From: Helicobacter cappadocius
GTDB lineage: Bacteria > Campylobacterota > Campylobacteria > Campylobacterales > Helicobacteraceae
Assembly (NCBI RefSeq): GCF_030688855.1
Contig: NZ_JAUYZK010000002.1
Location: forward strand, 1-64,000
Direction: 5' to 3'
Length of the DNA: 64,000 nucleotides
The translations under genes were made by a program, and so were the position numbers. Shown here piece by piece: positions 37,955 to 47,910 of the stretch; the stretch's first letter is position 1, and each line of letters starts with the position of its first letter. The notes below the pieces were generated by a model. It was not told the origin of the DNA. It searched no databases and worked only from the letters and a program-made list of their open reading frames with translations.

Positions 37955-39832
37955 TTATTCTACTTCTGCATCAATGATATCATCATCTTTTTTATTTTTG
38001 TTGGATTGAGCATTTTGATCGCCACCTTCTTTTGCATACATAGCTTCAGCAAGTTTGTGACTAGCTTCAGTTAAAGCTTTTAGTTTTGTATCGATTTCTT
38101 CTTTTGAAGCATTTTCATTTTTTAAAGTTTCTTTGAGATCATCAAGAGCTTTTTGAATTTTCTCTACTTCTGTAGCTTCGAGCTTGTCTTTTAGTTCTGT
38201 TAAACTTTTTTCAGTTTGATACACTAAGCTATCAGCTTGATTTCTTGATTCAATAGCTTCTTTTCTTTTGGAATCTTCTTCTTTATGAAGTTCAGCATCT
38301 TTCACCATTTTTTCTATTTCACTATCAGATAAACCACTTGATCCAGAAATTTTGATTTCTTGAGATTTTCCACTCGCTTTGTCTTTTGCTGATACAGTTA
38401 AGATTCCATTTGCATCTATATCAAAAGTAACTTCAATTTGAGGCACTCCTCTAGGGGCAGCTGGAATGCCTGTAAGATCAAATTTTCCTAGAGATTTATT
38501 GTCTTTAGCTAGTTCTCTCTCTCCTTGCAAAACATGAATAGATACTGCAGGTTGATTGTCTTCAGCAGTTGAGAATACTTGAGCTTTTTTTGCAGGAATG
38601 GTTGTTCCTCTATCTATTACCTTGGTCATTACTCCACCTAGAGTTTCAATACCCAAACTAAGTGGTGTTACATCGAGCAACAATACATCTTTTACATCAC
38701 CTTTTAAAACCCCTCCTTGAATGGCCGCACCAATAGCAACAACTTCATCAGGATTTACAGATTTATTGAGCTCTTTACCGATAAAATCTTTTACTCTTTG
38801 TTGAGCTTTTGGAATTCGCGTAGAGCCACCTACCATTACCACTTCAGAAATATCGCCTTTGCTAAGTCCGGCATCTTTGATAACAAATTCAATTTTTTTG
38901 ATAGTTTCATCTATGAGATCATCTATCAAATTTTCAAATTTAGCTCGTGTTAGTTTTTTTACAAAGTGTTTTGGACCACTTGCATCAGCAGTAATGAAGG
39001 GGAGATTAATTTCAGTTTCTTGAGCTGAACTCAACTCTTTTTTTGCATTTTCAGCCGCATCTTTGAGTCTTTGAAGGGCCATAATATCGGATTTGATATC
39101 AATGCCACTTTCGTCCTTGAATTCTTTTGCTGCCCAGTCAATGATCCGATTATCAAAGTCGTCACCGCCTAAAAAAGCATCTCCACCAGTTGCTAAAACC
39201 TCTACAACATTGTCACCTGTTTCTAGGACAGTAACATCAAATGTTCCTCCACCTAGATCATAAACCATGATTTTTTCTGATTCTTTCTTATCAAGTCCAT
39301 AGGCAAGGGCAGCTGATGTGGGCTCATTAATAATTCTTAAAACATTCAGACCAGCAATAGTCCCTGCTTCTTTTGTAGCCTTTCTTTGTGCGTCATTAAA
39401 GTATGCAGGAACGGTGATAACAGCTTCATTTACCTCTTCTCCTAAATAAGCCTCCGCATCTTCTTTAAGTTTCATTAAGATTTTTGCAGAGATTTCTTGG
39501 GGAGTATAAACTTTGTCTGCTATTTCTATTGCACAGGCTCCATTTCTATCAACGATTTTATAAGGAAGTCTTTTTTCAGCTTCTTTAGCTTTATCCTCAT
39601 TGAACATTAAGCCCATAATTCTTTTGATAGAATAAATAGTTTTTTGAGGATTTGTGATGGCCTGTCTTTTTGCAGGTTCACCTACCAATATTTCACCCTT
39701 ATCTGTAAAAGCCACGATGGAAGGAGTTGTATTTTTACCTTCTTTGTTAGCGATGATCTTTGCTTCATTTCCTTCATAAACTGCCATCGCAGAATTTGTT
39801 GTTCCTAAGTCGATTCCAATTACTTTTGCCAT
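37955..39832 (-). CDS. dnaK: Chaperone DnaK (Hsp70)
   Basis: DnaK is an ATP-driven chaperone working with GrpE and DnaJ on unfolded proteins. The 625-residue protein starts [21 protein letters not shown] and has [15 protein letters not shown] and the hinge [19 protein letters not shown], followed by a helical lid and an acidic tail ending [10 protein letters not shown]. It is the last gene of the hrcA operon, 21 bases after grpE. dnaJ is not in this window. Confidence 0.98.
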   Translation of the reverse strand: MAKVIGIDLGTTNSAMAVYEGNEAKIIANKEGKNTTPSIVAFTDKGEILVGEPAKRQAITNPQKTIYSIKRIMGLMFNEDKAKEAEKRLPYKIVDRNGACAIEIADKVYTPQEISAKILMKLKEDAEAYLGEEVNEAVITVPAYFNDAQRKATKEAGTIAGLNVLRIINEPTSAALAYGLDKKESEKIMVYDLGGGTFDVTVLETGDNVVEVLATGGDAFLGGDDFDNRIIDWAAKEFKDESGIDIKSDIMALQRLKDAAENAKKELSSAQETEINLPFITADASGPKHFVKKLTRAKFENLIDDLIDETIKKIEFVIKDAGLSKGDISEVVMVGGSTRIPKAQQRVKDFIGKELNKSVNPDEVVAIGAAIQGGVLKGDVKDVLLLDVTPLSLGIETLGGVMTKVIDRGTTIPAKKAQVFSTAEDNQPAVSIHVLQGERELAKDNKSLGKFDLTGIPAAPRGVPQIEVTFDIDANGILTVSAKDKASGKSQEIKISGSSGLSDSEIEKMVKDAELHKEEDSKRKEAIESRNQADSLVYQTEKSLTELKDKLEATEVEKIQKALDDLKETLKNENASKEEIDTKLKALTEASHKLAEAMYAKEGGDQNAQSNKNKKDDDIIDAEVE

Positions 39833-39853
39833 TTTTTATCCTTTGTATTAAAT

Positions 39854-40381
39854 TTAGTTTTTTGCGATACTTACCATTGCTGGTCTTAGAACTCTTTCTT
39901 TATACTTATAACCCTTCTGTAAAACTTGCACGATGTCTCCATCTTGTTTGTCTTCTGCAGGAACTTGCATAATAGCATCATGGAAATTAGGATCGAAGTT
40001 TTCACTACAAGAAATTCCTTCAATACCATGTTTTGCTAAAACTTTATGCAAATTATCAAGCGTGAGTTCTAATCCTTGTGAAATACCCTCCGCTCCTGAA
40101 GTTTCTTTTGCACTTTGGAGTGCTTTTTCGAGGGTATCCACAATAGGCAATAGATCACGTGCTATTTTTTCATAAGCGTATTCTAAAGCCTGGTATTTGT
40201 CTTTTTCAAGACGTTTTTTGGTATTTTCAAAATCCGCGTGAACACGAATATAATTTTCTTGAAGTTCTTGATATTTTTTTTCATAGTCCTCCTGTTTTGG
40301 GGTATCTTCTTGTTTGGAAGAATCTTCTTTAGATATATCTTGATCTTGAATTTCTTCTTGATTTTCTGGGTTTGTTTCCAT
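39854..40381 (-). CDS. grpE: Nucleotide exchange factor GrpE
   Basis: GrpE opens the DnaK nucleotide cleft to release ADP. The 175-residue product has an acidic N-terminus, a long dimerising helix ([29 protein letters not shown]), and a beta-wing with [13 protein letters not shown] and [18 protein letters not shown]. It lies between hrcA and dnaK, with gaps of 22 and 21 bases. Confidence 0.97.
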   Translation of the reverse strand: METNPENQEEIQDQDISKEDSSKQEDTPKQEDYEKKYQELQENYIRVHADFENTKKRLEKDKYQALEYAYEKIARDLLPIVDTLEKALQSAKETSGAEGISQGLELTLDNLHKVLAKHGIEGISCSENFDPNFHDAIMQVPAEDKQDGDIVQVLQKGYKYKERVLRPAMVSIAKN

Positions 40382-40403
40382 TTTTACTCCTTTGATGTTA
40401 AAT

Positions 40404-41192
40404 TTACGAAGCTATTTCTTCATAAAAATATGTATAGTTCTTGTTTAGTTCCCCCATACAAAACATTTGTGCCTCTTTTTTATCAATACTGATGTCTTGA
40501 ACAATACCAATACTACCTTCTGGAACGGTATTTTCAAAATAGATTCCCTTAGGTAATCTATCAAAAATATGTCCATCAGTTATTTCAAAGAATAATTTAT
40601 GAAACTCTTGATACCTAAGTAGAAGAGCTAAAAATTCTATGCCAAATTTGTGTAAAGCTACATTAGAAACAAGATTTAGTTTTTCTAGTAGGGCTGTAGC
40701 ACAAACTTGAGAAGCAATTTTTTTAATATCCTCAAATTCCAATCCGATAAGCTCTTTTAAAAATCGCTCCACAGAATGATTAAAGGGAACAGCAATTTCG
40801 TTGTTTTCAAAAGCTAATATTAAAAATCTATTCTCATAATTGATAACCTCTTTTAGTATTTGTGATGTTTTTTCTCTAATAACACAAAAAACACCAATTT
40901 TTTGACAGGCTTGTTGGATTTTCCCAATATCTACATTTAGAATGTTTTCTTTGTATTGGAGATTGGCTCTCCAGTAGCCTTTGAGTGCCCTGTTGGTTGG
41001 AATCCTTCCACTGCTGATGTGAGGTTGGGTTAAGATTCCTTCTTCTGAAAGAATTTTAAAGTAGTTTCTAATCGTCGCAGAGGAAATTTTTATGCTCATA
41101 GACATTTTTAGAGACTCCGATCCTATCGGTTCATTGAATTGGACATATCGTTTGATGATTCCATCTAAAAGCAAATCTTTTTTATGATTCAT
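40404..41192 (-). CDS. hrcA: Heat-shock repressor HrcA
   Basis: HrcA represses chaperone operons by binding CIRCE and is itself kept folded by GroE. The 262-residue product has an N-terminal winged helix ([20 protein letters not shown], then [30 protein letters not shown]) and a C-terminal domain ending with [13 protein letters not shown]. The start at 41192 has AGG upstream. A longer frame to 41270 runs through the promoter and into the CIRCE element, so it is not used. The presence of CIRCE directly upstream indicates self-repression. Confidence 0.93.
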   Translation of the reverse strand: MNHKKDLLLDGIIKRYVQFNEPIGSESLKMSMSIKISSATIRNYFKILSEEGILTQPHISSGRIPTNRALKGYWRANLQYKENILNVDIGKIQQACQKIGVFCVIREKTSQILKEVINYENRFLILAFENNEIAVPFNHSVERFLKELIGLEFEDIKKIASQVCATALLEKLNLVSNVALHKFGIEFLALLLRYQEFHKLFFEITDGHIFDRLPKGIYFENTVPEGSIGIVQDISIDKKEAQMFCMGELNKNYTYFYEEIAS

Positions 41193-41238
41193 ATCTAAAA
41201 CCTTATTTGCGTTTTTAATGCGAAAAATATCTTGCGGT

Positions 41239-41290
41239 ATTATAGCAAAAAAAGTTAATGAAATTAGCATTCATATAAAATTATTGCTAA
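41239..41290 (-). promoter_or_regulatory. CIRCE operator and -10 box of hrcA-grpE-dnaK
   Basis: TTAGCATTC (41264-41272) and TATTGCTAA (41282-41290) are separated by exactly 9 bases. This matches the CIRCE consensus TTAGCACTC-N9-GAGTGCTAA at 15 of 18 positions. On the minus strand TATAAT (41244-41239) follows 19 bases downstream, so the operator covers the -35 region. The transcript would begin near 41232. Confidence 0.75.
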
Positions 41291-41425
41291 AATTTTAAAA
41301 GGTTTAGTCAATATCAATAAACTTATATAAAGTAGATGACTAAATATTCTTTATATAAATATCTTGAAATATCGATGAAAATATTTTTATTGTGATTGTA
41401 AGTAATTAAATGTTAGAATAGCCCT

Positions 41426-42055
41426 ATGAATATACATACAAAAAATATAGATCAATCTTTGGTTGAACAAATCAGTAGTGTTTCTTTGGCGATGTTTAGG
41501 AAGAGTTTCTTTGGCGTTTTTCATGGATCTATATCTTCCAGAATATCTCAAAATAGATTTTTGATAAACAAAAAAGATGCTATTTTTGATAGGATAGATA
41601 GCAATTCATTGATTATGCTTTATGATAAAGAAGACTATCGTTGGCAGGAAGCAAGTATAGATGCTTTCATTCATTCTAATATTTATCAAAATATTACAGA
41701 AGCACGTTTTGTTGTATATGCTATGCCACCTTATAGCGTAGCATATTCTTTATCACATGATGTTTTGATTCCAAAGGATTATTTTGGTTATCGTTTCTTA
41801 GGTAAACAGATAGATATTTTTGATCCAAAAGATTATGATAGTTGGTATGAAAGAGCGGATATTAACATTTTGAGATATTTTAAACAAACAAAAAAAGACT
41901 TTATATTTATAAAGGGATATGGAATTTATGCTTATCACAGAGATCTGTATTCTTTGGCAAAAACGATCGCTTTAATAGAAAATAGTTGTAAATTATTAAA
42001 TCTAGCTAAGATGGTAGATATTGGATATGAAAATGAAACGAGGTTTAATATTTAA
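41426..42055 (+). CDS. Class II aldolase/adducin-fold protein lacking metal ligands
   Basis: The 209-residue protein follows the class II aldolase/adducin pattern: a GxISSRIS strand-turn (FHGSISSRISQNRFLINKK), ARFVVYAMPPYSVAYSLSHD at mid-protein, and a C-terminal helix with IALIENSCKLL. Active members have HxH in the middle motif (VVHTHPPY type) and a third His (KGHG type). Here these read VYAMPPY and KGYG, so the zinc site is gone. It is unlikely to be an aldolase and may be structural or regulatory. It diverges from hrcA, and I recall a similar neighbour in H. pylori. Confidence 0.75.
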   Translation: MNIHTKNIDQSLVEQISSVSLAMFRKSFFGVFHGSISSRISQNRFLINKKDAIFDRIDSNSLIMLYDKEDYRWQEASIDAFIHSNIYQNITEARFVVYAMPPYSVAYSLSHDVLIPKDYFGYRFLGKQIDIFDPKDYDSWYERADINILRYFKQTKKDFIFIKGYGIYAYHRDLYSLAKTIALIENSCKLLNLAKMVDIGYENETRFNI

Positions 42056-42067
42056 GTTTTCAAATAT

Positions 42068-42089
42068 GGCTAAGGAGTGTTCCTTAGCC
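42068..42089. terminator. Bidirectional terminator between the aldolase-like gene and tsaA
   Basis: GGCTAAGGA and TCCTTAGCC form a perfect 9-bp stem with the loop GTGT, centred in the 44-base gap between two convergent genes. Confidence 0.65.
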
Positions 42090-42099
42090 TAAATGAGAA

Positions 42100-42696
42100 T
42101 TATAGTTTGTTTGCGTTTTCAGAAAGATATTGAGCAACTCCATCGTGAGTAGCTTTCATTCCTTTCTCACCTTTTCTCCAACCAGCTGGACAAACTTCAC
42201 CGTTTTGCTCAAAGAATACCAAAGCATCTACCATTCTTAGCATTTCGTCAATATTTCTACCTAGTGGTAAATCATTAATAACAGCGTGTCTAACAACTTG
42301 ATTTTTGTCAATCAAAAAAGATCCTCTTAGAGCTACTGCTCCATCAAACAACACATCATAATCTCTTGAAATTTGTTTAGTTACATCAGCAACCATTGGG
42401 AAAGTTACATTGCCAATACCACCTTTTTCAATAGGAGTATTTTTCCAAGCAAAATGCACTACTTCAGTATCTGTAGATACGCCAATAACATTAAAACCTT
42501 TTTCTTGAAAATCTTTTACACGATGGTCAAAAGCAATTATTTCAGAAGGACACACAAATGTGAAATCCTTTGGCCAGAAGAATACAACTGCACCATTTTT
42601 GCCAAGATTTTTTGACAACTCAAAGTCTTCTACGATTTGGTTATTAGCCAATACAGCCGCAGCCTTAAAATCAGGGGCTTTTTTTGTTACTAACAT
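42100..42696 (-). CDS. tsaA: 2-Cys peroxiredoxin (AhpC/TsaA)
   Basis: This enzyme reduces hydrogen peroxide, organic peroxides and peroxynitrite with thioredoxin. The 198-residue protein has the peroxidatic Cys49 in FTFVCPSEI, the resolving Cys169 in EVCPAGW, and the GGIGN and YF-like tail features of the sensitive typical 2-Cys class. AGGAGA lies upstream of the ATG. A Fur/PerR-like box sits upstream, and no reductase AhpF is adjacent, as in other Helicobacter. Confidence 0.96.
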   Translation of the reverse strand: MLVTKKAPDFKAAAVLANNQIVEDFELSKNLGKNGAVVFFWPKDFTFVCPSEIIAFDHRVKDFQEKGFNVIGVSTDTEVVHFAWKNTPIEKGGIGNVTFPMVADVTKQISRDYDVLFDGAVALRGSFLIDKNQVVRHAVINDLPLGRNIDEMLRMVDALVFFEQNGEVCPAGWRKGEKGMKATHDGVAQYLSENANKL

Positions 42697-42714
42697 TTTT
42701 TCTCCTTAGTGTTA

Positions 42715-42754
42715 ATTCTATGTTCTTGATTTTGATAATGAGATAATAATTATC
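42715..42754 (-). promoter_or_regulatory. Fur/PerR-like box and -10 box of tsaA
   Basis: The 21 bases at 42734-42754 read as a near-palindrome of GATAAT/ATTATC units, close to the classical Fur consensus. On the minus strand TAGAAT (42720-42715) follows 13 bases downstream as the likely -10, so bound repressor would block the -35 region. Confidence 0.45.
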
Positions 42755-42854
42755 AATTAGAAATAATAACAATCAAAAGTTAATTGATAAGTAATGTCTT
42801 TTGGGAACACAAAACGAAGATGTGTTTATATGGAAATATTTGTCAAAAATGTGG

Positions 42855-42860
42855 TACAAT
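42855..42860 (+). promoter_or_regulatory. -10 box of metK
   Basis: TACAAT is preceded by TGTGG, an extended -10 pattern, 34 bases before the chosen metK start. Confidence 0.45.
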
Positions 42861-42894
42861 CCGAAGGAAAATTTTAAAATACAAGGTGAGTTTT

Positions 42895-44052
42895 ATGAAA
42901 AATGAATTTCTCTTTACGTCTGAATCAGTGACTGAAGGTCATCCAGATAAAATGGCAGATCAAATAAGCGATGCTGTTTTGGATTATATAATAGGTAGAG
43001 ATAAAAATGCTAGAGTTGCATGTGAAACGCTTGTTTCTAATGGATTTTGCGTCATAGCTGGGGAATTAAAAACATCTGTTTATGCACCTATGCAAGAGAT
43101 TGCTAGAGAAGTTATTAAAGATATAGGATATACAGATGCGTTGTATGGATTTGATTATCGAAGTGCAGCTGTATTGAATGGAATTGGTGAGCAGAGTCCT
43201 GATATTAATCAAGGGGTAGATAGATCTGATGGTGAGATAGGGGCTGGAGATCAGGGATTGATGTTTGGATATGCTTGTAAGGAAACTGATTCATTGATGC
43301 CTTTACCTATTTGGTTTGCTCACAAACTCACTGAAGCACTTGCAAAAAAAAGAAAAGATGGGACACTTCCTTTTTTAAGACCTGATGGTAAGTCTCAAGT
43401 AACCGTTAAGTATGTAGATGGAAAACCTGTATCTATTGATACAATTGTTATTTCAACCCAGCATTCTCCTGAGGTTGATCAAAAGCATCTCAGAGAATCT
43501 GTCATAGAGGAAATTGTTCATAAGATATTACCTCAGGAGTATTTGAATAATGATATTAAATATCATGTGAATCCAACTGGAAAATTTGTCATTGGTGGAC
43601 CTCAAGGAGATGCTGGACTTACAGGCAGAAAGATTATTGTAGATACTTATGGCGGGAGCTGTCCTCATGGCGGAGGAGCATTTAGTGGAAAAGATCCCAG
43701 TAAGGTTGATAGAAGTGCAGCATATGCAGCTAGATATGTCGCTAAAAATTTAGTTGCTAGTGGAGCTTGTGAAAAAGCTACAGTGCAATTAGCTTATGCT
43801 ATTGGAGTCGTAGAACCTGTGTCTATTTATGTAAATACGCATGGTACATCTAAATATGATGATGCAAAAATAGAAGCTTGTGTTAGAAAAGTATTCAGAC
43901 TCACCCCTAAGGGAATTATAGAAAGTTTAGATTTACTTAGACCTATTTATAGAAAAACTTCTGCTTACGGACATTTTGGAAGAGAATTGCCAGAATTTAG
44001 TTGGGAAAAAATAGATAAAGTGACCGAAATAAAAGAATTTTTGGGAATGTGA
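42895..44052 (+). CDS. metK: S-adenosylmethionine synthase
   Basis: MetK makes SAM from methionine and ATP. The 385-residue product opens [30 protein letters not shown], has [16 protein letters not shown], and the loop [29 protein letters not shown] chose the ATG at 42895 with AAGGTG 6 bases upstream. A longer in-frame extension to 42784 runs through the predicted promoter and shows no conserved sequence. SAM made here serves SpeE and the methyltransferase at 36055. Confidence 0.97.
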   Translation: MKNEFLFTSESVTEGHPDKMADQISDAVLDYIIGRDKNARVACETLVSNGFCVIAGELKTSVYAPMQEIAREVIKDIGYTDALYGFDYRSAAVLNGIGEQSPDINQGVDRSDGEIGAGDQGLMFGYACKETDSLMPLPIWFAHKLTEALAKKRKDGTLPFLRPDGKSQVTVKYVDGKPVSIDTIVISTQHSPEVDQKHLRESVIEEIVHKILPQEYLNNDIKYHVNPTGKFVIGGPQGDAGLTGRKIIVDTYGGSCPHGGGAFSGKDPSKVDRSAAYAARYVAKNLVASGACEKATVQLAYAIGVVEPVSIYVNTHGTSKYDDAKIEACVRKVFRLTPKGIIESLDLLRPIYRKTSAYGHFGRELPEFSWEKIDKVTEIKEFLGM

Positions 44053-44119
44053 GTGATAGGATTTAGTTTTTTAGAATTTAATATGACTATAGGTTTTTCT
44101 TCTGGCAAAAACATCTGTT

Positions 44120-44155
44120 AGAACTTGATTGAAAGATATTCTTCAATCAAGTTCT
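44120..44155. terminator. Perfect 14-bp hairpin after metK
   Basis: AGAACTTGATTGAA pairs fully with TTCAATCAAGTTCT across an 8-base loop, 67 bases past the metK stop. A T run comes only after about 10 further bases. It is probably a terminator; an unusually long stem leaves other roles open. The rest of 44053-44325 holds the ndk promoter. Confidence 0.55.
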
Positions 44156-44264
44156 TAAATTAAAGTTTTTTGATTTTCTTTTGTGGTATTGCTTTATTTA
44201 TTGCAAAACTCAAAAAATTCTACATTAATAGCATACCTTAAGCATTTTGAATATTATTTTTAGC

Positions 44265-44270
44265 TATAAT
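44265..44270 (+). promoter_or_regulatory. -10 box of ndk
   Basis: TATAAT preceded by TAGC lies 55 bases before the ndk start in an AT-rich region. Confidence 0.5.
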
Positions 44271-44325
44271 TTCAGTTTGGATTATTTATGGTCGCAAAAT
44301 ACACAAATGAGGAGATATTTATTTC

Positions 44326-44742
44326 ATGGTAGAGCAAACACTTTCAATTATCAAGCCAGATGCGGTGCAAAAAAGAGTGATCGGGAAAATTATCGATAGA
44401 TTTGAGAGTCACGATCTTAAAATTGTGGCTATAAAAAAACTTCAATTGTCAGAATATGATGCGAAGGCTTTTTATGCTGTGCATAAAGAAAGACCTTTTT
44501 TTGGGGATTTAGTAAAATTTATGATCAGTGGTCCTGTAGTGGCTATGGTGTTAGAGGGTGAAGATGCTGTTGCTAAAAATCGCGATCTAATGGGAGCTAC
44601 AAATCCAAAAGAGGCAAAGCCTGGAACTATTCGTGCAGATTTTGCAGAAAGCATAGATGCAAATGCGGTTCATGGAAGTGATAGCATTGAAAATGCAAAA
44701 TTAGAAATCGAATTTTTCTTTTCAAAAAGGGAAATTTGTTAG
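44326..44742 (+). CDS. ndk: Nucleoside diphosphate kinase
   Basis: Ndk balances nucleoside triphosphates by phosphate transfer through a histidine. The 138-residue product has [11 protein letters not shown], the Arg-rich [17 protein letters not shown] and the active His116 in NAVHGSDS. It starts a run ndk, DUF177 protein, rpmF, plsX, fabH on one strand, the order I recall in H. pylori. Confidence 0.97.
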   Translation: MVEQTLSIIKPDAVQKRVIGKIIDRFESHDLKIVAIKKLQLSEYDAKAFYAVHKERPFFGDLVKFMISGPVVAMVLEGEDAVAKNRDLMGATNPKEAKPGTIRADFAESIDANAVHGSDSIENAKLEIEFFFSKREIC

Positions 44743-44748
44743 CTTCAG

Positions 44749-45114
44749 ATGAAAATAGAAATGAGAAAAATAACTCAACTCCCAAAGACTTTTTCTATTA
44801 CTTCTGATGGGATTGAATTAAAGGGTCAGATTTATAGAAAAACTTCAAAAATCTTTCAAATGGAAGCTATTTTGAAAGGTTCTTTGGAGCTTATTTGCGA
44901 TATAAGTGGAGATTTGTTTGTTAAATTTTTTGAACAACCTTTGGTTTTGTATATTTCAGATGGTATCTGGGATATACAAAGCCAAAATTCAAGACTTGAT
45001 GATTTTGATATCATTGAGTTCTTTGATGGCTTTGTTGATGTAGAGTATATTTTACAAAGTGAGATAGAATCAATCAAAATGGACTATCATATAAAAGAAG
45101 AACAAGGAGTATAA
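44749..45114 (+). CDS. DUF177/YceD-like protein
   Basis: This small acidic protein of 121 residues is in the DUF177 (YceD) position directly before rpmF, as in most bacteria. [23 protein letters not shown] resembles the family core where a Cys-containing strand precedes a hydrophobic strand. The family is linked to 23S rRNA or ribosome assembly in other bacteria; the exact role is uncertain. It lies 6 bases after ndk and 1 base before rpmF. Confidence 0.65.
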   Translation: MKIEMRKITQLPKTFSITSDGIELKGQIYRKTSKIFQMEAILKGSLELICDISGDLFVKFFEQPLVLYISDGIWDIQSQNSRLDDFDIIEFFDGFVDVEYILQSEIESIKMDYHIKEEQGV

Positions 45115-45115
45115 A

Positions 45116-45265
45116 ATGGCAGTTCCCGACAGAAGAGTAAGTAAGACTAGGGCAGCAAAGAGACGAACACACTATAAAGTAACATTGGCACGACCTGTTC
45201 GCGATAAAGACGGAAGTTGGAAAATGCCCCATCATATAAATAAGTTTACAGGCTCTTATAAGTAA
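45116..45265 (+). CDS. rpmF: 50S ribosomal protein L32
   Basis: A 49-residue basic protein opens [21 protein letters not shown] and ends [11 protein letters not shown], matching bacterial L32. It lacks the zinc-binding CxxC pairs, so it is the zinc-free form. AAGGAG lies 8 bases before the ATG. It sits in the classical rpmF-plsX-fabH arrangement. Confidence 0.95.
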   Translation: MAVPDRRVSKTRAAKRRTHYKVTLARPVRDKDGSWKMPHHINKFTGSYK

Positions 45266-45321
45266 TACAAGATTATAAACCCCGCTAGTGTTGGTAATTT
45301 AATTTATATTGGAAGGGCTTA

Positions 45322-46308
45322 ATGTTGAAAATAGTTATTGATGTCATGGGTGGCGATAATGGTGTTTTACCCATCATAGATGGAGTAAAGAGAGCTTTAA
45401 AAAATCAAAATTTTCAAGCGATATTAGTAGGTGATGAGGGTTTGATAAAACCTTTGATTTCTCAAGATATTGTTGATAGAGTTCAAGTTGTGCATTGCTC
45501 TGATTATATTAGGATGGAAGAGGCTGCATCTATTGCAGCAAAAAGAAAGGAATCTTCTATTTATGTTGGTATGGAGATTATTAGAGATAATCAAGCTCAA
45601 GCGATTGTTTCTGCAGGACATAGTGGGGCAACAATGAGTCTTGCTACTTTGAGGGTCGGTAGAATTGAGGGTGTTGCACGACCTGCAATCTGTACATTAA
45701 TGCCATCTATTACTGCAAATCCTAGCATTATTTTAGATGCTGGTGCAAATACTGATTGCAAACCTGAATATCTTGTTGATTTTGCTATTATGGGCTATGA
45801 GTATGCCAAAAATGTATTAGGTTATGCTAAGCCACGTGTAGGACTTTTGACAAATGGAGAGGAAGATTCTAAGGGGAATGAACTCACAAAAGAAGCTTTT
45901 AAAATTTTGAAATCGTATGATTTTTTCAAAGGAAATGTTGAAGGAAACGATATTTATAATGGAAGCATAGATGTTGTTGTTTGTGACGGATTTACTGGAA
46001 ATATTGTCTTAAAAGCGAGTGAAGGTGTGGCAACTTCGGTAAGCTATATTTTAAAAGAACATATTAAATCTTCTTTGAGTGGGCTTTTGGGCGGTTATCT
46101 TCTCAAAGGTGCTTTTGCCAAGCTCAAGAAGAAGTTAGATTATGCAGAATATGGCGGTGCCCCCCTTTTAGGTGTGAATAAAACTGTTATTATTAGCCAT
46201 GGAAAAAGTAACGCTAGGGCAATTGAGTGTGCTATTTATCAAGCTATAAGAGCTATAGAAGCAAATGTTTGTGAGAAGATTGCTCAAGCTTTTGTTAATA
46301 AGGGATGA
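45322..46308 (+). CDS. plsX: Phosphate acyltransferase PlsX
   Basis: PlsX converts acyl-ACP to acyl-phosphate for phospholipid synthesis. The 328-residue product has the opening [18 protein letters not shown] and [13 protein letters not shown]. The C-terminal segment includes [26 protein letters not shown], typical of the family. FabH follows after 6 bases, coupling membrane lipid supply to fatty-acid initiation. Confidence 0.97.
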   Translation: MLKIVIDVMGGDNGVLPIIDGVKRALKNQNFQAILVGDEGLIKPLISQDIVDRVQVVHCSDYIRMEEAASIAAKRKESSIYVGMEIIRDNQAQAIVSAGHSGATMSLATLRVGRIEGVARPAICTLMPSITANPSIILDAGANTDCKPEYLVDFAIMGYEYAKNVLGYAKPRVGLLTNGEEDSKGNELTKEAFKILKSYDFFKGNVEGNDIYNGSIDVVVCDGFTGNIVLKASEGVATSVSYILKEHIKSSLSGLLGGYLLKGAFAKLKKKLDYAEYGGAPLLGVNKTVIISHGKSNARAIECAIYQAIRAIEANVCEKIAQAFVNKG

Positions 46309-46314
46309 TGGTTT

Positions 46315-47301
46315 ATGAAATACGCTTGTTTAAAATCCATCGCTTCTTATGTTCCTAAAAGATGTGTCAAAAATTCTGAGTTTGAAAAAACATTAGATAC
46401 AACAGATGAGTGGATACAAAAACGCACAGGAATACAGACGCGTTATTTTGCTTCTGATGAAGAAAACACAAGTGACTTGGGTTTTCAAGCTGCAAAACTT
46501 GCACTAGATCGTTCAGGACTTCAAGCTAGTGATATTGATTTGGTGATTGTTGCAACATTGAGTCCAGATTATTTGAATATGCCTTCTACAGCCTGTCTTA
46601 TTAGTGCAAAGTTAGGTATTAGAAATAAACCAGCCTTTGATATTTCTACAGCTTGTTCAGGGTTTATCTATTTGCTTTCTTTGGCAAAAGCATTTATTGA
46701 GTCAAATACTTATAACAATATACTCATCATAGGTGCTGAAAAAGTTAGCAGTGTACTTGATTTTACTGATAGAGGTACTTGCGTACTTTTTGGAGATGGT
46801 GCAGGTGCAGCTGTTATTACTCCCACTACAGATAAAAATCACTCTATTTTGGATGTGCATATTTCCGCAGATGGTGCTTATAATGACTTTTTATTTACTC
46901 CAAGAGTAACTAAAAAAAGTGAATTTATACAGGGACAGAGTATTCCTCAATGTATTCAAATGAAGGGAAATGAAACCTTTAAACTTGGAGTAAAAACGCT
47001 TATTAGCGATGTTGAGGAAATATTGCAAAAGAATGAAATTTTGCCCAGTCAAGTAGATTTTTTTATTCCTCATCAAGCAAATTTGCGTATTATCTCTGCA
47101 GTTGGAGAGCAGCTAAAATTTTCTTCAGAACAAGTCGTTATAACAGTACAAAAATATGGCAATACCTCCGCAGCAAGTATCCCGATGGCAATGAACGATG
47201 TTTATGAAAGTGGAAGACTTAAAAGTGGAAATTTAATTTTACTGGATGCATTTGGTGGTGGGGTTACTTGGGGTTCGGCATTGCTTTATTTTGGAGGCTA
47301 G
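46315..47301 (+). CDS. fabH: 3-oxoacyl-ACP synthase III
   Basis: FabH starts fatty-acid synthesis by condensing acetyl-CoA with malonyl-ACP. The 328-residue protein has the catalytic Cys114 in [10 protein letters not shown], the His in [11 protein letters not shown], and the Asn in [11 protein letters not shown]. The sequence [17 protein letters not shown] is characteristic. It directly follows plsX. Confidence 0.97.
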   Translation: MKYACLKSIASYVPKRCVKNSEFEKTLDTTDEWIQKRTGIQTRYFASDEENTSDLGFQAAKLALDRSGLQASDIDLVIVATLSPDYLNMPSTACLISAKLGIRNKPAFDISTACSGFIYLLSLAKAFIESNTYNNILIIGAEKVSSVLDFTDRGTCVLFGDGAGAAVITPTTDKNHSILDVHISADGAYNDFLFTPRVTKKSEFIQGQSIPQCIQMKGNETFKLGVKTLISDVEEILQKNEILPSQVDFFIPHQANLRIISAVGEQLKFSSEQVVITVQKYGNTSAASIPMAMNDVYESGRLKSGNLILLDAFGGGVTWGSALLYFGG

Positions 47302-47304
47302 ATA

Positions 47305-47910
47305 GTGCTTTTTGTATCTGATAAAATAGGTAAGAACTATGAATTTTTATCTATATTTTCTCGAGATAGACGCTATCGTTTTGTGTTAGAACGTACTTGG
47401 GATGAGAAAAAACCTAAGTTATGTTTTATTACTCTAAATCCTGAAACTTCAGATACTTACCATTGGGATAGCACTTTGCTTGTCTGTAAAGAGTTTGCAA
47501 TGATATTTGAAGATGGAAGTTATGGAGGGGTTTGTATGTTGAATCTTTATCCTTACATTACTCATAAGACGACTGACTTGCTTGAATATGATGGAGAAAT
47601 GTTCGAGAAAAATCTAGAATATATTCAATATTGCGTAAATAAAAGTAAAAAAGTATTTTGTGCTTGGGGTGACAATGTTTTTCGCAGAGCCGGAAAAATT
47701 AAGATACATAATGATTATGCCACCCAATTATGGAAAAAAATACAGAATTATAGAGATAAGATATATTGTTTTGGTTTGCTTAAAAGTTCTCATCCTTGCC
47801 ACATTGTCCCAAAAGATGGGGGGATTTTGCTATCTAGATTTTTAAATGATTTGCAAAATGGTACTTTGCTTGAAGAGTGCCATTATAAAGGGTTAAAAGA
47901 ATCTTTGTAG
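47305..47910 (+). CDS. DUF1643 family protein
   Basis: The 201-residue product matches the DUF1643 pattern: RYRFVLERTWDEKKPKLCFITLNP, then DSTLLVCKEFAMIF, VCMLNLYPYITHKTTDLL, KKVFCAWGDNVFRRAG and LLKSSHPCHI. The family has no established function that I know. GTG is the likely start, 3 bases after fabH. Its 3' end overlaps the convergent mnmH gene by 28 bases. Confidence 0.75.
   Translation: MLFVSDKIGKNYEFLSIFSRDRRYRFVLERTWDEKKPKLCFITLNPETSDTYHWDSTLLVCKEFAMIFEDGSYGGVCMLNLYPYITHKTTDLLEYDGEMFEKNLEYIQYCVNKSKKVFCAWGDNVFRRAGKIKIHNDYATQLWKKIQNYRDKIYCFGLLKSSHPCHIVPKDGGILLSRFLNDLQNGTLLEECHYKGLKESL

Noticed and set aside
41193-41270. Longer hrcA start at 41270
   Set aside because: The extension crosses the predicted -10 box and CIRCE operator and has no conserved residues.
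42784-42894. Longer metK start at 42784
   Set aside because: The extension lies over the predicted promoter, and a good ribosome site precedes the ATG at 42895.
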